Shown here: one piece after another, positions 1 to 9,003 of the stretch
Position numbering within the stretch: the first letter of the stretch is position 1
How the letters are laid out: every line of letters begins with the position of its first letter
DNA from: Mesorhizobium_K sp040049215
GTDB taxonomy: Bacteria > Pseudomonadota > Alphaproteobacteria > Rhizobiales > Rhizobiaceae
Length of the DNA: 64,000 nucleotides
Reading direction: 5' to 3'
Assembly (NCBI RefSeq): GCF_040049215.1
Contig: NZ_JBDZDN010000004.1
Coordinates: forward strand, 310,001 to 374,000
Program-made: the position numbers and the translations under genes
The notes under the pieces: generated by a model
The model's input: only the letters and a program-made list of their open reading frames with translations
The model's database searches: none
What the model was told of the DNA's origin: nothing

Positions 1-1391
1 TCCTCGACAGCCTTGATCCGCACCACCGAAACCGAACACAGCGCCTCGGCTACGATCTTGGTCGATACGCTGCCGAGATGGCGGCGGATCGCCGACGAAC
101 CGCGGGCGCCCACGATTATGTGGCCGACGTCATTGTGCTCGGCATAGGTGAGGATCGCGTCGGCGGGGCTCACCGCTTCCAGCACATGGTAGCTGATGCG
201 ATCCTCCGGCAGATGCAGCGGATGCGCCCAGTCCTTGAGCGCCACGAGGCGCTTCAGGTAGATCGACTGTCCATTCTCGTCTCCAAGGGACGTCTGGCCG
301 ACGATCTCGGTCTTAAGCACGGTGACGCAGGCGAGCCAGGAACCCTCCCGCGTCGCCAACGCGCGCGCCGTCTCGTCCAGCACGGCGTCGCTCAGCGCGT
401 CGCGGCCGTTGGAGAGGTCGACGCCGGCCAGAACGATCGACGCTCCCGCATGCCGGCTCTCGATGCGGGCCCGGCCGACCAGCGAACGGTCGTCGCGCTT
501 GCCGAACAGACCGGTCAGGGCAGCCCAGAAACCGGCCCGCCGTTCCGAGCGCCGCCTGGAGACGACAACCTGATCGGGGTTGCGCAGGTCTGACAGCACA
601 TGACTGGCCTCGGCATAGCGCTTGGAACGGTCGACCTCCATGCAGCGCTGGATTATCTCGTCCAGCCAGCGCGGAACGCCGCCATTGATCTCGCGCGGCC
701 GCTTCGGCGCGTGGTAGAGCCGGCGCTTCATGCCGGCAAATGTGGCCGGGCGGCCGAAGGGCTCTTCTCCTGTCGCCAGCTGGTAGAGGATGCAGCCGAG
801 CGCGAAGAGGTCGCTCGCCGTGTCGGTTCGCTCACCGAGCACCTGCTCGGGCGATATGTATGCCGCCGTCCCCATCGGCACAGAGCTTTCCTCGCCGAGG
901 AGGTCAGGCAGCTCGGCATGGCGCGACAGGCCGAAGTCGAGCAACACGGCGCCGCGCCCGGTCAGGATGATGTTTTCAGGCTTCAGGTCGAGATGCGCGA
1001 CCTTCTGGCGGTGCAGGGCGGCCAGCGCGGTCGCGATCTTTATGCCGATGCCGGCAACCTCATCGGCGGGCAGCGGCGCCTTCCCGACGATGTCGGCGAG
1101 GCTTTCTCCCTCGACGAACTCCATCGCTATGTAAGGAATCTTCATGAGGTCGCCGGAGCCCAGGAATCGCGGCACATGCGGCCCCGACAGCCGCTTGAGG
1201 ATCAGTTCCTCGACCTCGTAGCCGATGATCCCTGACGCATCCTGTCCTGGATCGAAGAACGGGATCTTCAGGATCGCCGGAAGATCGAGCCCCGGCTTCG
1301 TTGCGCGCCAAAGCGCCGCCATGCCGCCGGAGGGCAGCTTGCGCGCCAGCTCGAACCCGTCGATGACCGTTCCCGTCTCAAGCCGTTGCAT
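1..1391 (-). CDS. Serine/threonine protein kinase with C-terminal universal stress protein domain (3' end off window)
   Basis: The start is the ATG read leftwards from 1391 (protein begins MQRLETGTVIDGFELARKL). The gene stays open to the left edge, giving about 463 codons, so only the last residues are missing. The first ~270 residues are a Hanks-type kinase: a Gly-rich loop (LPSGGMAALW), the lysine strand (AILKIPFF), the catalytic loop HLDLKPEN, DFG (LLDFGLSRH) and APE (IAPEQ). The catalytic loop has HLD where HRD is usual, so it is a non-RD kinase. The C-terminal part is a UspA-like domain with the nucleotide-binding pattern GARGSSAIRRHLGSVST. No transmembrane segment is apparent, so a cytosolic kinase is likely. 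Its start lies 31 bases after the stop of the metallophosphoesterase gene on the same strand, which suggests one operon. The substrate is unknown. Architecture is clear; physiological role is inferred. Confidence 0.88.
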   Translation of the reverse strand, partial: MQRLETGTVIDGFELARKLPSGGMAALWRATKPGLDLPAILKIPFFDPGQDASGIIGYEVEELILKRLSGPHVPRFLGSGDLMKIPYIAMEFVEGESLADIVGKAPLPADEVAGIGIKIATALAALHRQKVAHLDLKPENIILTGRGAVLLDFGLSRHAELPDLLGEESSVPMGTAAYISPEQVLGERTDTASDLFALGCILYQLATGEEPFGRPATFAGMKRRLYHAPKRPREINGGVPRWLDEIIQRCMEVDRSKRYAEASHVLSDLRNPDQVVVSRRRSERRAGFWAALTGLFGKRDDRSLVGRARIESRHAGASIVLAGVDLSNGRDALSDAVLDETARALATREGSWLACVTVLKTEIVGQTSLGDENGQSIYLKRLVALKDWAHPLHLPEDRISYHVLEAVSPADAILTYAEHNDVGHIIVGARGSSAIRRHLGSVSTKIVAEALCSVSVVRIKAVE

Positions 1392-1422
1392 CGATCCTCT
1401 CCAATGGTCCGAAGGCCCGGTC

Positions 1423-2163
1423 CTACCGGCCAATTTTCAAGCGCATGCCAAGCCATGCAGGCAGGCCGCAGGCGGCGATCTTGCCGGCGGTCCTGTCGCA
1501 ATCATAGGGCGTGCGGATCATGGTCACCGTCCGCCGTTCGGTATCGGCCAGGGCGAAGCAGGCGGCCGGATTCCCGTCGCGCGGCTGCCCGACCGAGCCG
1601 ACGACGACGACGTGCCGGCGCAGCGGGGACAACGGCGCCGGGATATCGTCGTGCGGCCGGAAATGGACGGGACGCTTGCCGGGGAGCGCGTAGTAGATCG
1701 CCGGGATATGGGTGTGGCCGCAGATGATCGTACGAGCCAGGCTCGACGACAGGCAGCGTTCGGCGGCATCCAGATCGCGCATGTATTGCCAGTCCGCCGG
1801 CCGATCCGCACTTGCGTGAACATAGAGCCGGTCCTCGGAAGCGAGGGAGAGCGGGAGATTGCGGAGGAAGTCGAGATGGGCGGGCGCAAGCTGCTTGCGC
1901 GTCCACGCTGCAGCGACGCGCGCGTTCTCCGTCATGCCGCGACCGGGCTGAACCACCGCCTCATCATGATTGCCGAGGATACAGAGCGCTCCCCCGGCGA
2001 CCAGCTCGGCCGCGGTCTCGATCGCATGAACCGGGTCCGGTCCATATCCGACAAGGTCGCCGAGCAGGACGATCTCGTCCGGGCCAAGGTCGCGAACGAT
2101 TTCGAGCGCCGCATCGAAGGCTTCGCGGTTAGCATGGATGTCGGAAAGGATGGCCACGCGCAT
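1423..2163 (-). CDS. Metallophosphoesterase (calcineurin-like, YfcE-type)
   Basis: This 246-residue protein has the metal-ligand blocks of calcineurin-like phosphoesterases in order: an N-terminal D-x-H (AILSDIHAN), GDxxxxG (LLGDLVGYGPDP), GNHD (ILGNHDEA), a histidine near VHASAD, and the GHTH block (IICGHTHIP). The family hydrolyses phosphomonoesters or phosphodiesters with two metal ions. The substrate cannot be told from sequence, and no signal peptide is visible, so it should act in the cytoplasm. The kinase gene starts 31 bases downstream on the same strand. That pairing makes reversal of protein phosphorylation possible, but this is only inferred from position. The ribosome-binding site is weak. 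Confidence 0.85.
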   Translation of the reverse strand: MRVAILSDIHANREAFDAALEIVRDLGPDEIVLLGDLVGYGPDPVHAIETAAELVAGGALCILGNHDEAVVQPGRGMTENARVAAAWTRKQLAPAHLDFLRNLPLSLASEDRLYVHASADRPADWQYMRDLDAAERCLSSSLARTIICGHTHIPAIYYALPGKRPVHFRPHDDIPAPLSPLRRHVVVVGSVGQPRDGNPAACFALADTERRTVTMIRTPYDCDRTAGKIAACGLPAWLGMRLKIGR

Positions 2164-2301
2164 CTGGCTTCAGTTCGACCCTCGCTTCGGTCGGCCGCAG
2201 ATTTGCATGCCCTCGGCCTTCTCCGCATTGTCCAGAGTCAAACCGGCCGAGGCATGGCGTCGCTTGTGGCGAAACCGAAGTCGGCGTTTGCTGGCCGTTG
2301 C

Positions 2302-3072
2302 CTACCCCCTGCCGACGAACGGCATCTTGGTGGCCATCACGGTCATGAAGAGCACGTTGGAATCGAGCGGCAGGCCGGACATGTAGACGATCGCCTCGGC
2401 AACGCGCCGCACGTCCATCACCGCCTCGCCCATCATCGAGCCGTCGGCTTGCGGCATTCCGGTCGCCAGCGGCGCGATGCCGGTCTGCGCGTTGCCGATG
2501 TCGATCTGGCCGCAGGCGATGTCGAAGGGGCGGCCGTCGAGCGCCAGCGTCTTGGTGAGCCCGGTGATCGCGTGCTTGGTCGCCGTGTAGGGCACCGAAC
2601 CGGGACGCGGCGTGTGCGCCGAGATCGAGCCATTGTTGATGATGCGGCCGCCCATCGGCTTCTGCCTGCGCATCATGGCGAAGGCTCCGCGCGCAACCAG
2701 GAAGGAGCCGGTGAGGTTGACGGCAACGACCTCGTCCCAGACCTCGACCGGCACCTCGTCGATGGTCGCGGTCTTGAAGCCCTTGCCGGCATTGTTGAAC
2801 AACAGGTCGACACGGCCGAATGCCGTCTCGACCCCGGCGAACAGGGCATCAACCTCGGCGGGCTTGGTGACGTCGCAGGAGATGGCGAGGGCCTTGGCTC
2901 CGGCTGCGGCGGATCTCTCGGCCTCGGCGACGGCTTGGTCCAGCACGTCCTTGCGGCGGCCGACAAAGACCGTATTCCAGCCCTCGGCAAGAAGCGCGGC
3001 CGCCGTCGCCTTGCCGATGCCGGTGCCGGCGCCGGTGACGATCGCGGTCTTGCCGTTGGCGGGTTTTGTCAT
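2302..3072 (-). CDS. SDR family oxidoreductase
   Basis: A 256-residue classical short-chain dehydrogenase/reductase. The NAD(P)-binding pattern TGAGTGIG covers residues 13-20, NNAG residues 93-96, a catalytic serine lies near 149-151, and Tyr162 and Lys166 form the YxxxK pair. R39 and R40 after the second strand would suit NADPH, though this is weak evidence. The length is normal for the family. The start is supported by GGGAGG eight bases upstream. The substrate cannot be predicted. A TTAA-N7-TTAA box lies about 160 bases upstream. Confidence 0.9.
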   Translation of the reverse strand: MTKPANGKTAIVTGAGTGIGKATAAALLAEGWNTVFVGRRKDVLDQAVAEAERSAAAGAKALAISCDVTKPAEVDALFAGVETAFGRVDLLFNNAGKGFKTATIDEVPVEVWDEVVAVNLTGSFLVARGAFAMMRRQKPMGGRIINNGSISAHTPRPGSVPYTATKHAITGLTKTLALDGRPFDIACGQIDIGNAQTGIAPLATGMPQADGSMMGEAVMDVRRVAEAIVYMSGLPLDSNVLFMTVMATKMPFVGRG

Positions 3073-3232
3073 TCCGTGTTCCTCCCGATTTCAGGAGGAA
3101 ACACATCGCAAACGTGGCGGAGCGAGGCAAGCGGCAAACAAAAGGGCGGCCATTGGCGACCGCCCCCAATTCGCGGATCAGGCTTGGGAGGAGGATGCCT
3201 ATCCGACTGACACGAATCATGCGCCCGATTGG

Positions 3233-3247
3233 TTAACCAAAGGTTAA
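3233..3247. promoter_or_regulatory. Candidate CtrA box
   Basis: TTAA, seven bases, TTAA matches the full CtrA consensus of alphaproteobacteria, and the left half lies in the 12-base palindrome TTGGTTAACCAA. It sits in the gap between the DUF533 gene and the SDR gene, so the SDR gene (start 3072) is the nearest possible target. No experimental support is available, and this short motif can occur by chance. Confidence 0.4.
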
Positions 3248-3305
3248 CGGCTGTAGCGCGGTACTGGCTCAACCAACGCGTGCAGCCCGGCCGTTTACCG
3301 GGGCG

Positions 3306-4091
3306 CTACCAGCGCGTGCGGCCGGAACCGGGGATCGTCGGCACGGAAGCCCGTGAGTCGTCGTTGGCCGCGTCGACGGGCACCGGCTCCTTGGCGGCCG
3401 AGACAGTCGCCTCAATATGGTCGACCAGCGCGTCGGGGAGTTGCAGCCTGCCGGCGAGCAAATCGAGATAGCCGCGCTCGGCGCGCGAATCCGGCTCTAT
3501 GGTCAGACGCGAGGCGGTATAGAGCTCGACGCGCTGCGCCTCGGTCTGGGCGAGTGCGGTCAACTCGTCGAGATCGAGCGGCTTTTCCAGCTCTTCGCGC
3601 AGAAATGCCTCGGCCTCGGAACCGAGGCCCGACAGCGTCAGGCGGTCGCCGATCTTCTTCTTTTCCTCGTCGTCGATATGGCCGTCGGCCTTGGCCGCCG
3701 CGATCATGGCGCGCACCAGCGCAAGCGTGAACTCGGCCTCGCCCTGCGGCGCCTGGGCGGGATTGAAATCGGTGTTTTCAGGTGCCGGCAGCAGCACAGG
3801 CTCCTGCTGGGCCCCAGGCTCCGAGGCGCCGGGCTGGTTGCCGTTCTGATAGTTCTGGTAGGCCTTGTAGGCGAGGCCGGCGACGGCGGCCAGCCCGCCG
3901 AGCTTCAGCGCCGAGCCGGTGACCTTGCGCCCCGCGCCGGTGCCCAGGAGCACCGCGACCAGCGCGCCGGCGGCAAGCGGATTGTCCTTGGCGATCTGCG
4001 TCGCCTGTCCGGCCTTGTCACGGACGGTCGATTCCGTGCCGGGAATCTTCGAGCCGAGCAGATCATCGAGCAGTTTCTTGGGGTCGAACAT
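3306..4091 (-). CDS. DUF533 / TerB-like family protein (YebE-type)
   Basis: The ATG at 4091 was chosen because GGAGG lies six bases upstream; it gives a 261-residue protein starting MFDPKKLLDDLLGS. A hydrophobic and glycine-rich stretch follows at about residues 35-70 (NPLAAGALVAVLLGTGAGRK and LGGLAAVAGLAYKAYQ), which could be one or two membrane segments. A Pro/Gln-rich linker comes next, then a C-terminal helical TerB-like domain with an acidic turn (AKADGHIDDEEKKKIGDRL). This layout is that of DUF533/YebE proteins, whose function is not established. An upstream in-frame ATG at 4151 is less likely because the good ribosome-binding site belongs to the later start. Confidence 0.85.
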   Translation of the reverse strand: MFDPKKLLDDLLGSKIPGTESTVRDKAGQATQIAKDNPLAAGALVAVLLGTGAGRKVTGSALKLGGLAAVAGLAYKAYQNYQNGNQPGASEPGAQQEPVLLPAPENTDFNPAQAPQGEAEFTLALVRAMIAAAKADGHIDDEEKKKIGDRLTLSGLGSEAEAFLREELEKPLDLDELTALAQTEAQRVELYTASRLTIEPDSRAERGYLDLLAGRLQLPDALVDHIEATVSAAKEPVPVDAANDDSRASVPTIPGSGRTRW

Positions 4092-4194
4092 CAAGGGCCT
4101 CCAACGCGACAGGTTTGCGGTCTCCGGTGAAGTAGGGGCCGGCGGCGACATTACAATGACGTGCGGCGTAATTCGAGCTTGGGCGTTGCGCGTC

Positions 4195-5115
4195 TCAACT
4201 GCCGATGTGAGGGCCAGCGCCGCGCGCGGCGGCGAGTTCGACCTGACGGTGGCGCTCGGCGTAGCGGGCGCGATCCGCCTCGGTGCGGCTGTCGTAACAG
4301 CGCTCGCAGGAGACGCCCTCGGCGAATTTTGGCGAGAGCCGGTCGGCGGCCGTGAGCGGATGGCGGCAGGCGCGGCAGAGTTCGGCGTCGCCGACCGTTA
4401 GCCCGTGCGCAACGGAGACGCGCTCGTCGAAGACGAAACACTCGCCCTGCCAGAGGCTTTCCTCGGCGGGCACGTCTTCGAGATATTTCAGGATGCCGCC
4501 TTTGAGGTGGAAGACATCGCCGATGCCGAGCGATCGGACATAGGCGGTCGCCTTCTCGCAGCGTATGCCGCCGGTGCAGAACATCGCGACCTTCCTGCCG
4601 TCGAGGATTTCGCGATTGCGGGCGACCCAGTCCGGAAAATCGCGAAAGCTCGTCGTCTTCGGGTCGACGGCGCCGGCGAAGGTGCCGAGAGACACCTCGT
4701 AGTCGTTGCGCGTGTCGATGACGACCGTGCCGGGGTCGGAAATCAGCGCGTTCCAGTCACTGGGATCGACATAGGCGCCGGCGCCGGCGAGCGGGTCGAT
4801 GTCGGGCACGCCCATCGTCACGATCTCCCGCTTCAGCCGCACCTTCATGCGGTGAAAGGGCATTTCCGAAGCCGCGCTGTACTTCACGTCGAGGCCGGCG
4901 AATTCCGGCATGGCTTCGAGATGGGCGATCAATTCGGCGATCGCCGTCTCGCTGCCAGCGACGGTGCCGTTGATGCCCTCGCGGGCGATGAGCAGCGTAC
5001 CCTTGATGCCACGGCCGCAGCAGAAGGCGGCGAGCGGCGCGCGCAGCTCCTCGCAGCGGTCGAGCCGCACGAAGCGGTAGAGCGCCGCGACGCGGAAGGG
5101 TGTGGATGAATTCAT
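4195..5115 (-). CDS. trhO: tRNA uridine(34) hydroxylase, rhodanese-like
   Basis: A 306-residue protein of the YceA/TrhO family, which forms 5-hydroxyuridine at the wobble position of tRNA in an oxygen-dependent reaction. It has an N-terminal acylphosphatase-like domain (residues ~1-100), a rhodanese domain (~115-225) with the active-site loop CTGGIRCEKA carrying Cys180, and a C-terminal tail with paired cysteines (LCRACRHPL and SCERCYDSR) that could bind zinc. Length and motif order are normal for the family. The ribosome-binding site is weak. It is separated from the DUF533 gene by about 100 bases. Confidence 0.92.
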   Translation of the reverse strand: MNSSTPFRVAALYRFVRLDRCEELRAPLAAFCCGRGIKGTLLIAREGINGTVAGSETAIAELIAHLEAMPEFAGLDVKYSAASEMPFHRMKVRLKREIVTMGVPDIDPLAGAGAYVDPSDWNALISDPGTVVIDTRNDYEVSLGTFAGAVDPKTTSFRDFPDWVARNREILDGRKVAMFCTGGIRCEKATAYVRSLGIGDVFHLKGGILKYLEDVPAEESLWQGECFVFDERVSVAHGLTVGDAELCRACRHPLTAADRLSPKFAEGVSCERCYDSRTEADRARYAERHRQVELAAARGAGPHIGS

Positions 5116-5297
5116 GCGCGCCGGCGTATCGTTTCACCTTGATGTTTTCAAGGCCGGGGGCAAATCGGCCGGATTTCCGGCGGCCTGGCGGGGCGGGCGA
5201 TGCGCTGCCATGCTGGACAGATAAATTGTGCCGCTATTTTCTCCACGCCGGGCGGAATGCGGCGAGACTTGCGGTTGGATAACGGAGCCATTTTTCA

Positions 5298-6194
5298 ATG
5301 TTCACCGAGAAGACCGCAGAAGAGATCAAGGAAGTCGCGTCGGAGTTCGGCATCGAGCCGGCGGCGATGCTCGCCGTCGTCGAGGTGGAGAGCGCCGGCA
5401 GCGACTTTGCCGTGATCGAAGGCAGGCAAGAGCCGCTTATCCGCTTCGAGGGGCACTATTTCGACCGCCGGCTTTCCGGCGACGCGCTGGCAAGGGCGCG
5501 GGCCGACGGGCTGGCTTCGCCCAATGCGGGTGCGGTCGCCAATCCGGCCTCCCAGGCGGCGCGCTGGCGGCTGCTTGCGCGCGCCGCCGAAATCGACCGC
5601 AAGGCGGCCTACGAATCCGTGTCCTGGGGGCTCGGGCAGGTGATGGGCGCGCATTGGGCATGGCTGGGTTTCGCCGATGTCGACGCGCTGGTCGACGAGG
5701 CACGCACGGGCGCCGCCGGGCAGGCGCGGCTGATGGCGCGCTTTATCGAGAAATCGGGGCTGACGGAGGCGCTGCGAAACCGCGACTGGGAAGCGTTCGC
5801 GCGCGGCTACAACGGACCGGGCTTCAGGAAGAACGCCTATCACACGAAACTGGCGGCAGCCTATCGGCGGCATGCGGCGGGCGCTTCGGGTGGGACCGGC
5901 GACGACAGGGCCGGGCCATCCGCGCCGAGGGCGCTGCTCGCGGAAGGATCGGCCGGCGATGCCGTGCGCGACCTGCAGCAGCAACTCGCCGCGCTCGGCT
6001 ATCCGCTCACCGTCGACGGGATATTCGGCAAGGACACCGAGGAGGCGGTGCGCGCCTTCCAGCGGGACCATGGACTAGGGCCAGACGGTATTGTCGGGCC
6101 GAAGACGCTGGCGGCAATCGGCGATGCGATGCCGTTCGGCGGCTGGTGGCATGCGCTCGGGCAAAGGGTGCTGCGATGGTTTGGGCGCGAATGA
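5298..6194 (+). CDS. N-acetylmuramidase-domain protein with peptidoglycan-binding domain
   Basis: A 298-residue protein. Residues ~10-190 match the phage-type muramidase fold (DUF3380): an early catalytic-type glutamate in AVVEVESAG, RFEGHYFDRR, and SWGLGQVMG followed by FARGYNGPGF. Residues ~220-285 are a PG_binding_1 domain (DAVRDLQQQLAALGYPLTVDG, then FGKDTEEAVRAFQRDHGL). It should cleave the glycan strand of peptidoglycan. No signal peptide is visible, as in endolysins that depend on a holin or another export route. No other phage gene is nearby, so this may be a domesticated endolysin or a free-standing housekeeping enzyme. Confidence 0.85.
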   Translation: MFTEKTAEEIKEVASEFGIEPAAMLAVVEVESAGSDFAVIEGRQEPLIRFEGHYFDRRLSGDALARARADGLASPNAGAVANPASQAARWRLLARAAEIDRKAAYESVSWGLGQVMGAHWAWLGFADVDALVDEARTGAAGQARLMARFIEKSGLTEALRNRDWEAFARGYNGPGFRKNAYHTKLAAAYRRHAAGASGGTGDDRAGPSAPRALLAEGSAGDAVRDLQQQLAALGYPLTVDGIFGKDTEEAVRAFQRDHGLGPDGIVGPKTLAAIGDAMPFGGWWHALGQRVLRWFGRE

Positions 6195-6346
6195 GGGCTT
6201 GGCCAACTCGGCCCTCGCCTGGTTCAACCACCCCCACCCCTTACCCTTCCCGCGAGGGGACGGGACCGACCGCGAGCGCGCCCTTCATGGACTCGTCACC
6301 ATCCATCTGCTAACCGATTGAAATCCCCCTGACCGCAGAGTGACCG

Positions 6347-6988
6347 ATGACCAGCAAATCCGAAAAGCTTCTCGCCCTGCTCCGCGGCCAGCCGGTCATC
6401 CCAGTGCTGAAGATCAAGAACGCGGCGGACGCCGTTCCGCTCGCACGCGCCCTGGCAGCGGGTGGCTTGAGGATGATCGAGATCACCCTGCGCACCAGGG
6501 ATGCGCTGGAAGCGATCCGCCGCGTCGCCGGCGAGGTCGAGGACTGCATCGTCGGCGCCGGCACGGTGCTCAATCCGAAGCAGTTCGAGGAGGCGGCGGC
6601 GGCCGGTTCGAAATTCATCGTCAGCCCCGGCGTGACGGCCAGCCTGATCTCGGCACAAGGCGCGAGCGAAGTACCGCTGCTGCCGGGCGCCATCACGCCG
6701 GGCGAGATCATGACCGCGCTCGAAGCCGGCATCGACTTCCTTAAATTCTTCCCGGCCGAGCAGGCTGGCGGCACAACCTTCCTGAGGTCGCTCGCCTCGC
6801 CGCTTGCGGCGGCGCGCTTCTGCCCCACCGGCGGCATCTCGGCGCTCAACGCGGAGGAATATCTCGCCGTGCCGAACGTAGTCTGCGTCGGCGGCTCCTG
6901 GGTGGCGCCGGACGAGATGGTGCGCGAGGGCAAGTGGGAGATCATCGAGTCGCTCGCCCGGCAGGCAAGCGCGCTGAAGCCTATTTAA
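6347..6988 (+). CDS. eda: 2-dehydro-3-deoxy-6-phosphogluconate (KDPG) aldolase
   Basis: A 213-residue class I aldolase of the Entner-Doudoroff pathway, which splits KDPG to pyruvate and glyceraldehyde 3-phosphate. Glu45 (in MIEITLRT) and the Schiff-base Lys133 (in DFLKFFPAE) fall at the same residue numbers as in the E. coli enzyme. GAGTVL, SPGV and CPTGGI blocks are also present. No edd gene is in the window. A hairpin lies downstream. Confidence 0.95.
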   Translation: MTSKSEKLLALLRGQPVIPVLKIKNAADAVPLARALAAGGLRMIEITLRTRDALEAIRRVAGEVEDCIVGAGTVLNPKQFEEAAAAGSKFIVSPGVTASLISAQGASEVPLLPGAITPGEIMTALEAGIDFLKFFPAEQAGGTTFLRSLASPLAAARFCPTGGISALNAEEYLAVPNVVCVGGSWVAPDEMVREGKWEIIESLARQASALKPI

Positions 6989-6990
6989 GC

Positions 6991-7053
6991 CCGGCTCCCG
7001 TTAGCGAGCTCAAAACAAACGAGCCGGCAAGCCCGCTCTTTCTGCTTTCCGGG
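6991..7053 (+). terminator. Possible terminator after eda
   Basis: The gap between eda and the convergent DUF882 gene has overlapping inverted repeats: CCGGCTC pairs with GAGCCGG, and GAGCCGGC pairs imperfectly with GCCCGCTC, followed by TTT. It fits a weak terminator for eda, but the U-run is short. Confidence 0.35.
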
Positions 7054-7063
7054 GTGCGGGAGC

Positions 7064-8731
7064 TCAGTTGGTCTGGAAGCGGGCGACCGGCATGAAGCTG
7101 ATCGCCTTGCCGGTGAAGCGGCCGGCGTCGGCCACCACCGTGTTGCGCTGGAAGCCGGTGGCATAGACCTCGCTCGGCACGCTGCGCAGATGGGCGACCG
7201 AGGGACCGCCGGCGGCGTAGGCGAGTTGGGTTTCGGTTTCGAGCGCCCAGCGCGCGCTTTCAGGCTGCGCGGCCACGACCAGCGGTTTCGGCGCCGGCTT
7301 GCTGGCGCCGCTTTGGGCGCGGTCGGATTTGCCGGTCGTCTTGACTTTGGCGGGTGAGGCGGAGAGGCGCGCCTGCTTGGACAGGACGTCCACCGCCTCA
7401 TCGAGGCCGTCGGCATTCGAGAGGACAGCCAGACGCTGTTCGTTTTCCTCGACCGCGGCCGCGATATCGCCTGGCTGCGACGTGCTGAGCCCGGAAGCAG
7501 CGGCTTCCTCGATATCGGAACGGCTTTCGGGCTGCACGGCGGCGAGCGCGACAAGCGCTGAGCCGTCCTGCAGATCCGGACGCCAGGTCGGCAGCGGGAT
7601 GGCCGCGTCGGCCTCCTCGCCGATTTCGTCGCCGCCATCTTCCGGCAGGATCTCGGCGGCCATGCCGAACGGCACGCTGTCGGGTTCGGCCGGGTTCACG
7701 GAGCCAACCGGGCCGACATCGGCCTGCGGCCGCGGCGCGAAGATCGGCAGCGGAATGTCGCGCACCGGAAGCGCGGCGATGATGGTTTCCGGCGTCTGGT
7801 CGACTTCCTCTTCGCCCGCCGGGACGGAAGCGGGATTGGCGAGTTCAGGTGGGACGATCTGGATGTCGCCGGACGGTTTCGGCGTCCGGGCAGCCGGAGC
7901 CGCCGCAACGGACTCTTCGCTCGCGCCGTTATCCTCTTCCTCGTCGGCGCCGCCGCCGAAGAGCGCCGACAGCAATCCGCCGGACTTGCTCGACTTCGAC
8001 GACGGGCTCGAAGCAAGCGCCAGTGCGGTGGTGCCGTTCTTCTTACGCGTTTCGTAGGAGGCGAGCGCCGTCTCGAAGCCGGGCAGCGGCTTGCCGTCGG
8101 ACGGCACATGCAGGGTCTTGCCGTTCGGGAAGACGGCGGCGAGTTCCTTGCGGCTCATGCGAGGCCAGTGGCGGACATTGCCGACATCGAGATGGACGAA
8201 GGGCGAACCGGAACGCGGATAATAGCCGACGCCGCCGGTCTGCATCCTGAGGCCCGTATCGCGCAGCTTCTTCAGGGACACGCCTGGAATGTAGAAATCC
8301 ATCGCCTTGCCGAGCATATGCTGGCTCTTGTTGGCGACGCCCTTCGAGCGCTTGCGCAGCATCGAGTTGGTGGCCGGCGAGCGGTAGGCGGAGACGACGT
8401 GGATGTAGTCGCTGGCTCCGGCGGCCCGATAGGTCTCCCACACCAGGTCGAGCAGGCGCGGGTCCATCTTGGTCGGCTCGTTGCGCCGCCAGTCGCGCAG
8501 GAACATGTTGATTTTCTTCAGGCCAGCCTGATCGTAGCGGCCGTTGCGCTTGAAGGTGATCTCCGCGCGTTCCTTGGTGTGGACAAAATAGAGCTTGAGG
8601 GTGCGGGTCTCGGCTCGCGCGACCGGCGCTGCAAGCATCAGGATACCAAGCGCCAGCATGAAACCAGTCAGCCACTTCGGCCAGACCGCGGTTTTCGTCC
8701 GCCGGTTGATGGATCGGTCTGTTCTGGTCAA
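7064..8731 (-). CDS. DUF882 (YcbK/M15-like) periplasmic protein with long C-terminal extension
   Basis: A 555-residue protein from a TTG start at 8731 with AAGG nine bases upstream. This start keeps a convincing signal peptide: a basic region (RRTKTAVWPK), a hydrophobic core (GFMLALGILMLAAP) and a cleavage site near ARA. Residues ~40-205 are a DUF882 domain with M15-type zinc ligands (SQHMLGKAMDFYIPG and FVHLDVGNVRHWPR), as in the MepK/YcbK endopeptidases that trim peptidoglycan cross-links. The following ~350 residues are Pro/Ala/Glu-rich and probably disordered. A later ATG at 8659 would remove the basic signal region, so it is less likely. Confidence 0.85.
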   Translation of the reverse strand: MTRTDRSINRRTKTAVWPKWLTGFMLALGILMLAAPVARAETRTLKLYFVHTKERAEITFKRNGRYDQAGLKKINMFLRDWRRNEPTKMDPRLLDLVWETYRAAGASDYIHVVSAYRSPATNSMLRKRSKGVANKSQHMLGKAMDFYIPGVSLKKLRDTGLRMQTGGVGYYPRSGSPFVHLDVGNVRHWPRMSRKELAAVFPNGKTLHVPSDGKPLPGFETALASYETRKKNGTTALALASSPSSKSSKSGGLLSALFGGGADEEEDNGASEESVAAAPAARTPKPSGDIQIVPPELANPASVPAGEEEVDQTPETIIAALPVRDIPLPIFAPRPQADVGPVGSVNPAEPDSVPFGMAAEILPEDGGDEIGEEADAAIPLPTWRPDLQDGSALVALAAVQPESRSDIEEAAASGLSTSQPGDIAAAVEENEQRLAVLSNADGLDEAVDVLSKQARLSASPAKVKTTGKSDRAQSGASKPAPKPLVVAAQPESARWALETETQLAYAAGGPSVAHLRSVPSEVYATGFQRNTVVADAGRFTGKAISFMPVARFQTN

Positions 8732-8920
8732 ATCAAAAGGCCTTGCAGGCTGCCGTTTGTCCCCGGAGATGACGCACGGATGTGTTGGAGTGACATCCGA
8801 ATATCGAACCTAATGGTTAATCCCCGCTTATTGAAGCCGAAATGCGGTAACACCGTGGCGACATTCTGGTGCAATCCGTCAAGCCGGTTTCTTGGTAAAT
8901 CGCGGGTTTAAATCAAATCC

Positions 8921-8958
8921 TAGAGCATCCTCCCGAAAAGTGGCAACCGGTTTTCAGG
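8921..8958. repeat. Intergenic palindromic repeat (rhizobial type)
   Basis: CCGAAAAGTG, a short loop, then CCGGTTTTC forms a hairpin in the gap between the DUF882 gene and the sigma-54 activator gene. The same core, CCGAAAAGTG..CGGTTTTC, recurs at 33607-33631. This kind of short palindrome is common between genes in rhizobia. The rest of the 272-base gap (8732-9003) holds no gene that I can see. Confidence 0.6.
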
Positions 8959-9003
8959 CCAAACCGCGCCGTTGCGATCGGCCCTGCCACAATTCACCGG
9001 CCT

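Noticed and set aside
1225..3210. A 661-codon plus-strand frame across the kinase, phosphoesterase and SDR genes
   Set aside because: All three minus-strand genes have catalytic motifs; the plus frame crosses their boundaries and has none.
5298..6194. Prophage region around the muramidase gene
   Set aside because: No integrase, terminase, capsid or holin gene is near; both sides are chromosomal metabolic genes.
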